From assembly GCA_024711025.1 (NCBI GenBank), contig JANJTP010000070.1, positions 1 to 64,000 of the forward strand: 64,000 bases of DNA. The letters run 5' to 3'. This stretch comes from Solirubrobacteraceae bacterium. GTDB taxonomy: Bacteria > Actinomycetota > Thermoleophilia > Solirubrobacterales > Solirubrobacteraceae. The translations under genes were made by a program, and so were the position numbers. Below, piece by piece: positions 53,901 to 63,145 of this stretch. The notes under the pieces are model-generated. The model was given only the letters and a program-made list of their open reading frames with translations, was not told the origin of the DNA and ran no database searches. Positions within the stretch are counted from its first letter, which is position 1; each line of letters starts with the position of its first letter.

Positions 53901-54322
53901 AGTCGAAGCTGAAGCTCATCATCCCGCTCGTCCTCCTGGTCGCGGCCGGCGGCTACAAGATGGTCCTGACAAAGCCGGCTCCGCCGCCGAAGCCGAAGAT
54001 CGACGGCCAGGTGTACGTCCTGCCCAAGGACTTCCTCATCAACCTCGAGGGCGGGCGATTCGCCAAGCTCGAGGTGGGCCTCGTGCTGTCCGCCGAGCAG
54101 GAGATCGTCGCGCACGGCGCGCCGCCCGAGGGGTTCGGGCCGTTGGACCAGGAGGCGGTCGTGCGCGACATCGTCACCGACGCGCTGACGGGCGCACCCG
54201 CGTCCGAGCTGATCGACGGAGGGGGCCGCGAGCGCCTCAAGGCGGAGCTGCTCGCCGACATCCGCAAGCGCACCGACGTCAAGGTCGAAAGCGTCCTATT
54301 CACAGGGGTGACCGTCCAGTGA
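53897..54322 (+). CDS. fliL: Flagellar basal-body protein FliL
   Basis: This 141-aa protein has one membrane helix (about 6-24, KLIIPLVLLVAAGGYK) and a periplasmic domain (YVLPKDFLINLEGGRFAKLE, RLKAELLADIRKRTDVKVES). It supports stator assembly. GTG 53897 overlaps motB by 4 nt. Confidence 0.93.
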   Translation: MKSKLKLIIPLVLLVAAGGYKMVLTKPAPPPKPKIDGQVYVLPKDFLINLEGGRFAKLEVGLVLSAEQEIVAHGAPPEGFGPLDQEAVVRDIVTDALTGAPASELIDGGGRERLKAELLADIRKRTDVKVESVLFTGVTVQ

Positions 54323-54336
54323 GCCAGGAGGACACG

Positions 54337-54825
54337 ATGGAGGAGATCGTCGACATCGGCGTCCAACCCGACGCCGAGACGGAGCGCGACCGTGGATCCG
54401 GTGACGGGCTCGAAACGCCCGCGGACGTGGTCGAGCTCGCAGCGCCCGAACCCCTCGCGAGCGCAGAGCACGAGACGGCGGACGGCGCCGTCGAGGCCCC
54501 GGGCCCGCTGCCGGACGCGCCGCTCGACCCCGCCGCCAGCGAGGTGCTCGAGACGCCCGCCGGCATCCCCATGCCCGCGAATGACGCGGAGCTCGACCGG
54601 CTGCACGCGGTACCGGTCGACGTGACGGCCGAGCTCGGCCGTACGCGGATGACGATCGGGGAGGCACTGGCGCTTGCGCCGGGCTCGGTCGTCGCGCTGA
54701 ACCGGATGGCCGGGGAGCCCGTCGACCTGCTGGTCAACGGCCACCCGATCGCACGCGGCGAGGTCGTCGTGATCGACGAGGAGTTCGGCCTGCGCATCAC
54801 CGAGCTGGCCGACGGCGACGCCTGA
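54337..54825 (+). CDS. fliN: Flagellar switch protein FliN (SpoA domain)
   Basis: This protein of about 162 aa has an acidic, Pro-rich N-terminal region and a C-terminal SpoA/FliN domain (PVDVTAELGRTRMTIGEALA, PVDLLVNGHPIARGEVVVID). ATG 54337 has an AGGAGG site; GTG 54319, overlapping fliL by 4 nt, is an alternative adding six residues. It is one of three SpoA-domain proteins in the window. Confidence 0.92.
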   Translation: MEEIVDIGVQPDAETERDRGSGDGLETPADVVELAAPEPLASAEHETADGAVEAPGPLPDAPLDPAASEVLETPAGIPMPANDAELDRLHAVPVDVTAELGRTRMTIGEALALAPGSVVALNRMAGEPVDLLVNGHPIARGEVVVIDEEFGLRITELADGDA

Positions 54826-54879
54826 CCCGGCTCAGATGGACCGAAGCAAGCCACCCGCCGTGGGCGGACGGCGGTTGCC

Positions 54880-56274
54880 ATGAGCCGGCATGACACTCGT
54901 TCACCGATGATGGGTCGGTCCACAGCCCAGATGACCCTGTTCGTCGCGCTCGGTTATCTGGCACTTGCCGTCGGGGTCTTCGCAACGATCGACCCGAACG
55001 CGACGAGGCCGTGTTGGCCGGGTGCCGGCCTCGCCGTCGCAGCGCTGTGCCTCTCCAGGCCGAGGCAGTGGCCCGCGCTCCTGGCGGGCGTCTTCGTTGC
55101 CGGTGTCGCCGCCGGCCTGTCGGCTGGTGTGCCGATGGGGGCCTGTGTGGGCTGGGCGATCTCCGGCGTCGTCGGACCGCTGTTGGTGGTCATCGCGCTG
55201 CGCCGCGTGACCGGGCACGCCGTTCTGCAGTTGGACAGCGTGCGCCGAGTGTTCGTCTTCGGGGCGGTGGTCGTCTTCTCCGGGCCCCCGGTCGCGTCCC
55301 TGCTGAGCGCGATGAGCAGCTTCGTCTGGCTCGGCCAGCCGCTCTGGCCGACGTGGCCGCGTTGGATGATCGGTGACGCCCTCGGGATCCTGCTCGTCGC
55401 CCCGGTCATCTTCCACGCAAGCCGGGTGCGGGCCTTCGGGCGTCGACCCCATGGCGCGGCGCTGTTGACCGGGGCGGCCATCATCCCGATCCTCGCCTTT
55501 CTGCCCACCGGCGATGCCGTGGGGAACATGCCCTACTTCGTGACGCCGGTGCTCCTGACCGCCGCGCTGAGCGGAGGGGTGGCCGGAGCCGCCGCGGCGT
55601 CGCTGGTCATGGCCATCGCCCTCAACGCGCTTGGCACTGCCGGCTACCGGGGGTCGTTCGGCGGTCCGGCAGGGGATACCGACAGCCTGCTGCTCATGCA
55701 GGTGTTCGTCGCCGTCCAATCGCTGACGGCGATGCTGATCGCCGGGCAGGCGACCGCGCTGCGTCACGCCGGCCGGCACATCGCCCACCAGGAGGACAGC
55801 CTTCACCACGACACGCTGACCGGCGTGGGCAACCGGCGAGCGCTCGACCGCGCGCTGGCCGCCGCCCGCGACGAACGACGAGCCACCGCCGGCATCGCCG
55901 TGCTCTTCCTCGACCTCGACGACTTCAAGCAGATCAACGACCGCTTCGGCCATGAGGCCGGGGACGCGATGCTGCGCGACATCGCCGACCGCTGCGCGCA
56001 GCTCGTCCGCGCCGGCGACACCGTGGCGCGCACCGGCGGCGATGAGTTCGCCGTCGTCTGCCCCGACATCTCCCAGGATTCCGCCGCCGAGCTGCGCGAC
56101 CGGTTGCAGATCGAGCTGGGCACCGTCAGCGTCGGCATGGCATGGGCCCCGTCGGCCGCGACCAACGTCGCCGCCCTGGTCTCGCGCGCCGACGCCGACA
56201 TGTATGCCGTCAAAGCGTCGAGACGGCGCGAGCTCACACAGATGTACGGCGCCCCCGTGTCGCCACGCGCCTGA
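54880..56274 (+). CDS. MASE1-GGDEF diguanylate cyclase
   Basis: This 464-aa membrane protein has about eight helices of MASE1 type (about 18-290) and a C-terminal GGDEF domain: DTLTGVGNRRALDRAL, LDLDDFKQINDRFGHEAGD, RTGGDEFAVV. The inhibitory site RAGD lies 5 residues before GGDEF, so product feedback is likely. It makes cyclic di-GMP for the PilZ and EAL proteins nearby. Start could be ATG 54880, 54907 or 54910. Confidence 0.92.
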   Translation: MSRHDTRSPMMGRSTAQMTLFVALGYLALAVGVFATIDPNATRPCWPGAGLAVAALCLSRPRQWPALLAGVFVAGVAAGLSAGVPMGACVGWAISGVVGPLLVVIALRRVTGHAVLQLDSVRRVFVFGAVVVFSGPPVASLLSAMSSFVWLGQPLWPTWPRWMIGDALGILLVAPVIFHASRVRAFGRRPHGAALLTGAAIIPILAFLPTGDAVGNMPYFVTPVLLTAALSGGVAGAAAASLVMAIALNALGTAGYRGSFGGPAGDTDSLLLMQVFVAVQSLTAMLIAGQATALRHAGRHIAHQEDSLHHDTLTGVGNRRALDRALAAARDERRATAGIAVLFLDLDDFKQINDRFGHEAGDAMLRDIADRCAQLVRAGDTVARTGGDEFAVVCPDISQDSAAELRDRLQIELGTVSVGMAWAPSAATNVAALVSRADADMYAVKASRRRELTQMYGAPVSPRA

Positions 56275-56290
56275 GGCCGGATCGGGGCGC

Positions 56291-57694
56291 TCAGCGGTGG
56301 TCGATCAGCCGCACGAGCCACTCCGGCTCGGCCGGATGGGACTCGGCCCCACCGGCCAGGGGCCGCTGCAGCGCGCTCAGCGGACCGGGGCGGCCGAGGA
56401 GGTAACCCTGACCGAAGGAGATCCCGAGCTCGCGGACGGCCTCGAGCTCGTCCTCGGTCTCGATCCCCTCCGCGACGATCTGCGCGCCCGTCTGCGCGGC
56501 GAAGCTCACTAGCGCAGCGGCGAGCGAGCGCCGGACCGGGTCGAGGTCGATTCCGCCGGTGAGCTCGCGGTCCAGCTTGATGAGGTCGGGCGCCAGCTTC
56601 AGGATCCGCGTGAGGCCCGCGAAGCCGGCCCCCGCGTCGTCGATCGCCAGCCGGGCGCCGCTCGCGCGGACCTCGTAGAGGGCGTCCTGCAGGCGCTCGT
56701 AGTTGCCGACCTCGATGTGCTCCGTGAGCTCGACGACGATCCGGTGGGCGCCGCCGCAGGCCAGGATCGCCGGCAGCCTGCCGGTGCTCACCGCCTCGGG
56801 ACCGACGTTGACGGCGAGGAAGACGCCGTCCGCGAGCCTGTCCGTGACCTTGACCGCCTCCCGGACGGCGGCGAGCTCGAGCTCGACACCCATGCCGACG
56901 CGATAGGCCTGCGCGAACCATGCGTCCGGGCTCTGCGGCGGGGGGCCCTGGAAGCGTGCCAGCGCCTCGGCTCCGACGAGCCGCTCGCTGCGCAGGTTGA
57001 CGATCGGCTGGAGGTCGACCGTGAGCTCGGCGCCGGCCAGGACCTGCTCGATGCGTCCTCGGACCTCCGCGTCCTCGACGATTCCCGGCCGCAGGACGTT
57101 GGCGACGAACGCGCTGACCGCGACTTCGTCCCACCCTTCCCGCGGCGATCCGGCGGCGGCGCCGCGGCGCCGCCTCGAGCGACCGCTCCCGCCGCCGCCC
57201 GTGAGCAGCGCCTTCGTGACGCGCGCCAGGTCCGACGAGGCGGCGATCGCCGCGGTGATGAAGTCGGCGAGGCCGGTCAGCGTGCGCACGTCGGCCGCGC
57301 TGAACGCCCGGGGTCGCATGGCCGTGACCTTGAGGATCCCGACCGGCTCGTCGCGGCGCAGCAGCGGCACGCAGACCATCGAGATGAGGCCCACCTGGCG
57401 GCAGGCGTCGTGGTCGACGCGATCGTCCGTGCGCGCGTCGTCGCACTGGAGCGTCTCGCCCTTCTCGACCGCGAGGCCGGACAGGCTCGCGTCGAGTCGC
57501 AGCTGCCTGCCGACGTGGCCGGTCATGCTGCCCGCCGCGCAGACGCATGTCAGGCGGCCCCCGCCGGCGAGCTCGACGACGGCACCGTCGGCCGCCGCGA
57601 TCAGCCCGAGCGCCTGGTCGACGACCCGCCGCATCACCACCAGCGGATCGGTGAAGTCGCGGATCGCCCGGTGCAGCTCCTGTCGCTCGGTCAT
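56291..57694 (-). CDS. GAF-EAL cyclic di-GMP phosphodiesterase
   Basis: This 467-aa protein has an N-terminal GAF domain (about 15-165), a basic linker, and an EAL domain with GAEALARF, LAVNVGPEAV, VVELTEH, AIDDAGAGFAGL (DDAG rather than DDFG), IKLDREL, IVAEGIET and GQGYLLGRP. Key metal-binding residues appear intact, so activity is likely. ATG 57694 (MTERQE) is chosen; the frame to 57757 crosses the MCP terminator. It is convergent with the GGDEF gene. Confidence 0.92.
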   Translation of the reverse strand: MTERQELHRAIRDFTDPLVVMRRVVDQALGLIAAADGAVVELAGGGRLTCVCAAGSMTGHVGRQLRLDASLSGLAVEKGETLQCDDARTDDRVDHDACRQVGLISMVCVPLLRRDEPVGILKVTAMRPRAFSAADVRTLTGLADFITAAIAASSDLARVTKALLTGGGGSGRSRRRRGAAAGSPREGWDEVAVSAFVANVLRPGIVEDAEVRGRIEQVLAGAELTVDLQPIVNLRSERLVGAEALARFQGPPPQSPDAWFAQAYRVGMGVELELAAVREAVKVTDRLADGVFLAVNVGPEAVSTGRLPAILACGGAHRIVVELTEHIEVGNYERLQDALYEVRASGARLAIDDAGAGFAGLTRILKLAPDLIKLDRELTGGIDLDPVRRSLAAALVSFAAQTGAQIVAEGIETEDELEAVRELGISFGQGYLLGRPGPLSALQRPLAGGAESHPAEPEWLVRLIDHR

Positions 57695-57722
57695 GGCCCG
57701 GGCGGAGGCGCGAAGGGGCCCT

Positions 57723-57764
57723 GCGCGCGGTGGTCCCCCCCTCGACGGGAGGACCACCGCGCGC
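57723..57764 (-). terminator. Hairpin terminator after the MCP gene
   Basis: GCGCGCGGTGGTCC (57723-57736) and GGACCACCGCGCGC (57751-57764) are perfect 14-nt arms with further pairing inside. They lie 28 nt after the MCP stop. Confidence 0.75.
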
Positions 57765-57791
57765 CGTGACGCGGCGGGCGGGCCATGGCCG

Positions 57792-59615
57792 CTAGGCGGC
57801 GACCTTGAACTGGCCGACGAGCCGGTCGAGCTCCTCGGCGGTGTTCGCCAGCTCCTGCGCGGAGGCGGCGATCTCCTGCGTGGAGGCCGACGTCTGCTCG
57901 GTGGACGCCGAGACCTCCTCGGTCGACGCCGAGGACTGCTCGGCGACGCTGGCGACCTCGCCGATCTCCGCCGAAAGCCGGTCGGCGTTGGCCGCGATCT
58001 GCTCGACGGCGGCCGCGATCTGCTCGGTGCGCGTCGTCATGCCGTCGACCGAGCCGCCGATCCGCAGGAACGCCTCGCGCGTCTGCTCGACGGTCGCGGC
58101 GCCCTCGTCGGTGCGCTTGGCGCCCTCCTCGGCGACCTTGACGGCGTTCTGGGTCTCCGACTGGATCTCGCCGATCAGCCCGGCGATCTGGCCGGCCGCC
58201 GACTGGGACTCCTCGGCGAGCTTGCGCACCTCCTCGGCGACGACCGCGAACCCGCGGCCCTGCTCGCCGGCTCGCGCCGCCTCGATCGCGGCGTTGAGGG
58301 CGAGCAGGTTCGTCTGCTCGGCGATGCCGGTGATCGTCGAGACGATCCCCCCGATCTGCTCCGACTTGGAGGCGAGCTGCTCGATCGCTCCGGCGACCGA
58401 CTCAGACGACTCGCGCACGGCGCGCATCGCCTCGGTGGCGCTCTCCGCGGCGGTTACGCCCTCCTGGGCGATCCCGCGGGCCTCCTCGGCCGCCTGTGCG
58501 GTCTCCTTCGCGCTGGCCGCCGACTGCTGTGCCGCCGAGGAGACCTCCTCGGTTGCGCTGCGCGCCGACTCGACCACGCGAACCTGGCGCTCGGCACCCT
58601 GGGCGACGTCGCCGACGGCCGTGGCGATCTCGCCGACCGCCTTGCCGGCCTCCTCGGAGGTCGAGGCCATCTGCTGGGACGAGGCCGACAGCGAGCCGGC
58701 CGTGCTGCTCACCTTGCCGACGAGGTCGGAGAGGTTGCCGATCATCTTCTTGAACGACACCCCGAGTACGTCGCGCTCGGTGCGCGGCTCGACGTCGACC
58801 GTGAGATCGCCGTCGGCGATCCGGTCGGCGACGCCCGCCATCCCCTTGACGTACTCGATCAGGCGGCCGAAGGCCTCCGCCATCTGGCCGACCTCGTCCT
58901 TCGAGGTGACGTCGATGTGCTGGTCGACGTCGCCCTCCGCCATCGCCTCGGCCGCGCCGAGCACCTGGCGGACGCTGCGGACGATGCCGCGTGCGACCCA
59001 GTAGGCGAAGCCGAAGCCGAGCACGGCGCCGACGATGATCAGCACGATCGAGAGCGTGCGGCCCGACGCGAACGCCGATTCCACCTTCGTGTTGGCCTTG
59101 GCCGCCAGCTCGACCTTCGTCGCGAAGAGCTTCTTGAACGTCGAGTCGACCTTCGCCGACTGCCCGACGATGTTCGCCTTGACGAATGCGGTCGCCTCGC
59201 CGTCGTGGTCATCGCGCGACAGCGTGAGCGCCTTGGTCCGCATGTCGCGCAGGCGGTCGTTGTCCGCCTGCAGGTCGGCGAACGCCGCGCGCCCGGCGGG
59301 CGTGATCAGCGTCGGACGAACGGCGGCCAGGCTCTTGTCGATCGTCTTGGCGTTGGCGGCGATCTTCGCCTCGAGCTCGGCCTTGGCCCGGGCGTCGTCG
59401 ACGAGCAGGTGCAGGTTGGTGAAGGCGCGGTTCTCGTTGATCGCCGCGTGGGCGCGACCCAGCTCGGACAGCGGCTGGGCGGCCTTGTGGTACATCTCGT
59501 CGGACTCTCGCGCGACGCTGGAGAGGCCGCTGATGCCGACGACACCGACGACGATCATCAGTGCGACCAGCAGCGCCACCGTGCCGAGAAGCTTTGTTTG
59601 AACTGTAAGTCTCAT
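57792..59615 (-). CDS. Methyl-accepting chemotaxis protein
   Basis: This 607-aa receptor has a helix at about 10-30, a 4HB-type sensor (about 35-188) and a second helix (about 190-212), then HAMP ([20 protein letters not shown]) and a long signalling coil with the tip [20 protein letters not shown] then [10 protein letters not shown]. No C-terminal CheR-docking pentapeptide is seen. The start ATG 59615 lacks a ribosome site and lies 6 nt after a sigma-28-like element, suggesting leaderless translation. Confidence 0.96.
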   Translation of the reverse strand: MRLTVQTKLLGTVALLVALMIVVGVVGISGLSSVARESDEMYHKAAQPLSELGRAHAAINENRAFTNLHLLVDDARAKAELEAKIAANAKTIDKSLAAVRPTLITPAGRAAFADLQADNDRLRDMRTKALTLSRDDHDGEATAFVKANIVGQSAKVDSTFKKLFATKVELAAKANTKVESAFASGRTLSIVLIIVGAVLGFGFAYWVARGIVRSVRQVLGAAEAMAEGDVDQHIDVTSKDEVGQMAEAFGRLIEYVKGMAGVADRIADGDLTVDVEPRTERDVLGVSFKKMIGNLSDLVGKVSSTAGSLSASSQQMASTSEEAGKAVGEIATAVGDVAQGAERQVRVVESARSATEEVSSAAQQSAASAKETAQAAEEARGIAQEGVTAAESATEAMRAVRESSESVAGAIEQLASKSEQIGGIVSTITGIAEQTNLLALNAAIEAARAGEQGRGFAVVAEEVRKLAEESQSAAGQIAGLIGEIQSETQNAVKVAEEGAKRTDEGAATVEQTREAFLRIGGSVDGMTTRTEQIAAAVEQIAANADRLSAEIGEVASVAEQSSASTEEVSASTEQTSASTQEIAASAQELANTAEELDRLVGQFKVAA

Positions 59616-59621
59616 GTAACG

Positions 59622-59651
59622 GGTAGTCGTCTGCCGGAGCGCCACCTTGAG
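59622..59651 (-). promoter_or_regulatory. Sigma-28-like promoter, MCP gene
   Basis: On the minus strand, CTCAAG (59646-59651), a 15-nt spacer, then ACGACTACC (59622-59630). The -10 is weaker than the CCGATCACC sites but spacing is identical. Confidence 0.55.
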
Positions 59652-59755
59652 CCGCGGAGATGCGGATTGCCTCATGTGCGCGCAGGCCGGCCGGGTGCGA
59701 TCGCCGGACCGGCGAGCGCACTCGGCCGGCGGCGCCTGCGATCCGGCCCGGGAAC

Positions 59756-59803
59756 GGGCTCGGGGGGCGGCCCGCCGCAACCGGCCGACCGCCCCCCGAG
59801 CCC
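59756..59803 (-). terminator. Hairpin terminator after cheY
   Basis: GGGCTCGGGGGGCGG (59756-59770) and CCGCCCCCCGAGCCC (59789-59803) are perfect 15-nt arms around 18 nt, beginning 12 nt after the cheY stop. No T-run follows. Confidence 0.75.
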
Positions 59804-59815
59804 TTCAGCCGCTCG

Positions 59816-60175
59816 CTAGGCGAGAGCCTGCGCGACGGCCTCCTTCACGCGGTCGGGTTGGAACGGCTTGACGACGAAGTCCTTGGCGCCGAGCTTGATC
59901 GACTCCAGGACCTTCGTCTCCTGCCCCAGCGCGGAGCACATGATCACGCGCGCCGCCGGGTCGATCGCCATGATCTCCCCCAGGGCGGTGAGGCCGTCCT
60001 TCTCCGGCATCGTGATGTCCAGCGTCGTGAGGTCAGGGCGCAGATCCTGAAAGCGGTCTACCGCCTCCTGCCCGTTTGCCGCCTCGCCGATCACCTCATG
60101 GCCGGCCTTGGCGAGCGCATCGCTCACCATCTTCCGCATGAACGCGGCGTCATCGACGACGAGTACGCGAGCCAT
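59816..60175 (-). CDS. cheY: Chemotaxis response regulator CheY
   Basis: This 119-aa single-domain receiver has Asp8/Asp9 (VLVVDDAAF), phospho-acceptor Asp53 (TLDITMPEKDG), Ser81 and Lys103 (VVKPF). It would bind the switch proteins encoded just upstream. ATG 60175 overlaps the fliY stop by 1 nt. Confidence 0.96.
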   Translation of the reverse strand: MARVLVVDDAAFMRKMVSDALAKAGHEVIGEAANGQEAVDRFQDLRPDLTTLDITMPEKDGLTALGEIMAIDPAARVIMCSALGQETKVLESIKLGAKDFVVKPFQPDRVKEAVAQALA

Positions 60176-61059
60176 CAGGACCCGCCTCCCTTCCTTGTCG
60201 TGTTGGGCAATGGGGAAAGTCGGTGCAGCTCCTCGATGCGTAGCGCCCATTCGCCGCCGTCGGCGACCAGCAGGCTGGCCGTGGCGAAGCGCAGCCCGTT
60301 GACGTAGACGTCGACGGGCTCGTCGGCGCGCCGGTCGAGGTCGAGGACCGCGCCGGCCGGGGCGCCGACGAGGTCCCCGATCCGCATCGTGCGGCGCCCG
60401 AGCTCCGCCCACAGGCGGACGTCGACGCCACGCAGGACCTCGTCGAGCCCGACGGCATCGCCGCCTGCCGCCTCCGTCCTGTCGACGAGGTACTCCGCGC
60501 CCATCTCGTCGAGCGCCTGCGTCATCCGGATGACGAACGCGTTGGGAACCAGCTGGACGAGCCGGCAGGCCTGCCCGAGGACCGTCAGCGACGCGCTGAC
60601 GACGTAAGCGGTGTCGGCCTGCACGTCGAGAGCGTCGGTGAGCGACTCGAGCTGGACGGTCCGGGGCGGCGCGATCTCGACCTCGGTTCCGAGGACCTTG
60701 CTGACGGCGGCGGCGGCCGCCGCCATCATCTGGTTCATCGCCTCGCCGACGGCGGACATCTCGAGCTCGTCGAGCTCGCCGACCGCGTCGGCCGGCGGCT
60801 GCTGGCCCATCATCGCGGGGGCGAGCCCGCGCGCCGCGGGGGTCGGCAGGACGACCACGTTGCCCCCCGTGACGCCGTCGACGTAGGAGACGTTCGCCGC
60901 GACCGCGGGCGTCGGCACGCCCATCAGGGCCTGCGAGCCCTCACGGACGATCGTCACATCGCCGATCTCGACGTCCTCTGCCAGGAACATGCGCAGCACT
61001 CCGTCGAGCGCCTCGACCGTGGACCGGCCCAGGCGTCTCAGCGCCTCGTCGACGCTCAC
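60175..61059 (-). CDS. fliY: FliY-type switch protein / CheY-P phosphatase-like
   Basis: This 294-aa protein has a CheC-like middle domain (LEMSAVGEAMNQMMAAAAAA, with Glu and Asn of the phosphatase motif) and a C-terminal SpoA domain (VDVRLWAELGRRTMRIGDLV, DVYVNGLRFATASLLVADGG). This matches FliY of Gram-positive flagella, which both forms the C-ring and dephosphorylates CheY. GTG 61059 overlaps fliM by 4 nt. Confidence 0.9.
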   Translation of the reverse strand: MSVDEALRRLGRSTVEALDGVLRMFLAEDVEIGDVTIVREGSQALMGVPTPAVAANVSYVDGVTGGNVVVLPTPAARGLAPAMMGQQPPADAVGELDELEMSAVGEAMNQMMAAAAAAVSKVLGTEVEIAPPRTVQLESLTDALDVQADTAYVVSASLTVLGQACRLVQLVPNAFVIRMTQALDEMGAEYLVDRTEAAGGDAVGLDEVLRGVDVRLWAELGRRTMRIGDLVGAPAGAVLDLDRRADEPVDVYVNGLRFATASLLVADGGEWALRIEELHRLSPLPNTTRKGGGS

Positions 61060-62039
61060 GACGGGCTCCTCCCCGGGGAGGGCCCCAGGATCTGCACCGC
61101 CCGTCGAGCGCCGCTGCGCCCCGGCTTGGCCCGGTGGACCGCGAAAGCGTCGGCGAAGATGGTCACGCCGTCGGCCGCGAGGCGGTCGAGGACCACGACG
61201 TCCCCGGGCTCGAGCGCAAGCAGGCGCTCCACCGTCATCAGCGTGCCGGCGACCTCGGCGCGCATCGTGATCTGGACCGCGCGCAGCGCGGCGTCGACGG
61301 CATCGACGGCTCCCGGCTCCGGCTCGACCGCGCCGTCCCGCTGCGAGAAGGCTCCGGCGACGCGGGCGATGGCGGCGTACGGCACGTGCAGCGACAGCGT
61401 CGAGGAGGTCCCGCCGATCCGGACCTCGACGGTCAGCGTGAGCGTCGGCTCGCTGAGCGCGGCCACCTGGACGTTCTCCAGCGAGGACTCCATCGAGGCG
61501 ACCTCGAGCTGGACGCCCGCGACGTCCTGCCAGATGATCGAGAGCTGATGCAGCAGCGACGAGAAGAGCCTCCTGCCGAGCGCCCAGTCGATGTCGGTCA
61601 GCCCGCGCTCCCGCGGGACAGGCTGCGGCGGAGCGCCCAGCAGCGACTCCAGCGCGCATAGCACGAACGGCAGCTCGGCCGTCATCAGCATGTGCGTGTC
61701 GATCGGCGTCACCGCGACGATCGCGCACACCGATCCATCGGGTACCTGCGCCTGCGTCGCCGACCAGGTGAGCTGGGTCGAGGCAATGAGCTCGAGCTCG
61801 ACCGGCGTGCGAAGCTCCGCCGAGAGGCGGGTCGAGGCGGTACGGCAGAACGCCTCCATGAGCCGGTCGAAGCGGCGCTCCTGGTCGGGGGTGAACTTCG
61901 TCGGGCGCTCGAAGTTCACCTTGCGCAGGCGCGGCGGACGCCGCGCGGCGGCGCCGCCGACATCGGCCGGCAGCTCGCCCTTGCGGGCGGCCTCGACGAG
62001 CGCGGCGATCTGCTCGGTGTCGAGGACCCCGGAGCTCAC
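61056..62039 (-). CDS. fliM: Flagellar motor switch protein FliM
   Basis: This 327-aa C-ring protein has the N-terminal EIDAL-like CheY-binding peptide (VLDTEQIAALVEAARKGEL), the CheC-like middle domain and a C-terminal SpoA-like domain (VQITMRAEVAGTLMTVERLL). GTG 62039 overlaps cheD by 4 nt. Confidence 0.94.
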   Translation of the reverse strand: MSSGVLDTEQIAALVEAARKGELPADVGGAAARRPPRLRKVNFERPTKFTPDQERRFDRLMEAFCRTASTRLSAELRTPVELELIASTQLTWSATQAQVPDGSVCAIVAVTPIDTHMLMTAELPFVLCALESLLGAPPQPVPRERGLTDIDWALGRRLFSSLLHQLSIIWQDVAGVQLEVASMESSLENVQVAALSEPTLTLTVEVRIGGTSSTLSLHVPYAAIARVAGAFSQRDGAVEPEPGAVDAVDAALRAVQITMRAEVAGTLMTVERLLALEPGDVVVLDRLAADGVTIFADAFAVHRAKPGRSGARRAVQILGPSPGRSPS

Positions 62040-62536
62040 GCGGCACCGCCCACGAGCAGGGCGACCTCGTCGCCGCCGGCCGCCTTCACCGTGACGCGGC
62101 CGTCGGTGCACACGCGGATCGTCCGCCCGCTGCTGCCGCGCGTCGCCGTGGCGACGACGGGGATCCGCAGCTGCGAGAGGGCCGCGCAGACGGCCTCCTC
62201 GTTGCGTCGGCCGATGTCGAGCATGCTGTTCGGACCGTGCGAGAACATCTGGGCGCCGCCGACGAGGACCGCCTGCAGGCGGACGTGACGCGCGCCGACC
62301 GCCTCGACACCGGCTGCCAGCGCCGGCACCGCCGCGTCGGCGAACTTCGCGAGCGGCTCGGTGGCGGCGCCGCCTGCCGGCAGCATCACGTGGGCAAGGC
62401 CGGCGACTCCTCGTGCCCGGTCCAGCATCGCGAGTCCGATGCACGACCCGAGCCCGATCGAGACGAGCACCTGCCCGGCGGTCTTCGAGACCGCCAGCTC
62501 ACCCATGCGCACGACGATCTCCGCCGGCTCCGTCAT
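62036..62536 (-). CDS. cheD: Chemoreceptor deamidase CheD
   Basis: This 166-aa enzyme deamidates receptor glutamines and binds CheC. Catalytic Cys32 (SIGLGSCIGLAM) and His49 (GLAHVMLP) are present, with GGAQMFSHGPNSMLDIGRRN. ATG 62536 overlaps cheC by 4 nt. Confidence 0.95.
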   Translation of the reverse strand: MTEPAEIVVRMGELAVSKTAGQVLVSIGLGSCIGLAMLDRARGVAGLAHVMLPAGGAATEPLAKFADAAVPALAAGVEAVGARHVRLQAVLVGGAQMFSHGPNSMLDIGRRNEEAVCAALSQLRIPVVATATRGSSGRTIRVCTDGRVTVKAAGGDEVALLVGGAA

Positions 62537-63129
62537 GTCTCGACGCCCATGCGGACGAGAAGGTCGTCGACCCCCCCGGCCGCGGGCAGCAGGAGGAACG
62601 AGATCGCGCACGACTCGCCCTCGACCTCGAGCTGCGAGTCGAGGATCAGCGCCACGTCGGTGGCCTGCGAGCGCGCCGCGAGCACGGAGGCGACGATCGC
62701 CCCGAGCATGTCGCCGGCGGTCTGCGGGGGCTCCGGCTCGAGCGCCAGGCCGGTCAGCGCGGCGAGCGCACCGACGTATGACGAGCCGAGGATGTTGCCG
62801 ACCTCGCCGAGCGCCGAGCGCCCGATCTCGCTGTCGGGCTCGACGCCCAGCAGGACGCAGATGCGCTCGGCGTCTTGGACCGGGAAGACCAGCAGAACGA
62901 CCGCGTCGAGATCGCCCTGCAGCGGCAGCAGCACCGCCGTCACGGGGGTCTCGGCCGCTCCGACGGCGTCGACGGCGTCCGCCAGCGGGAGCGCCAGAGC
63001 GGCCGGGATGGAGATGTCGACGGGACGGCCGAGCATCTGGGCGAGGGCAGTGCCCGCGGTTCCCGAGCCGATGTTGGCGAGCTCGCGCAGGGCGTCGAGC
63101 TGCATGGCGCTGTATGGCGAGGTGCTCAT
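62533..63129 (-). CDS. cheC: CheY-P phosphatase CheC
   Basis: This 198-aa phosphatase has both catalytic motifs: ELANIGSGTAGTALAQML (Glu16, Asn19) and ALGEVGNILGSSYVGAL. With CheD it provides adaptation; cheB and cheR are not in the window. ATG 63129 is 16 nt after the cheA stop. Confidence 0.95.
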   Translation of the reverse strand: MSTSPYSAMQLDALRELANIGSGTAGTALAQMLGRPVDISIPAALALPLADAVDAVGAAETPVTAVLLPLQGDLDAVVLLVFPVQDAERICVLLGVEPDSEIGRSALGEVGNILGSSYVGALAALTGLALEPEPPQTAGDMLGAIVASVLAARSQATDVALILDSQLEVEGESCAISFLLLPAAGGVDDLLVRMGVET

Positions 63130-63145
63130 TGGAGGTCCTTTCGTT

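Noticed and set aside
54236-54265. Sigma-28-like promoter inside fliL
   Set aside because: CTCAAG-N15 is followed by GACATCCGC, not a CGAT-type box, and it is within coding sequence.
57737-57791. Sigma-28-like promoter for the GAF-EAL gene
   Set aside because: TTCAAG with a 15-nt spacer is present at the end of the MCP gene, but the second box reads CCATGGCCC and the terminator lies downstream of it.
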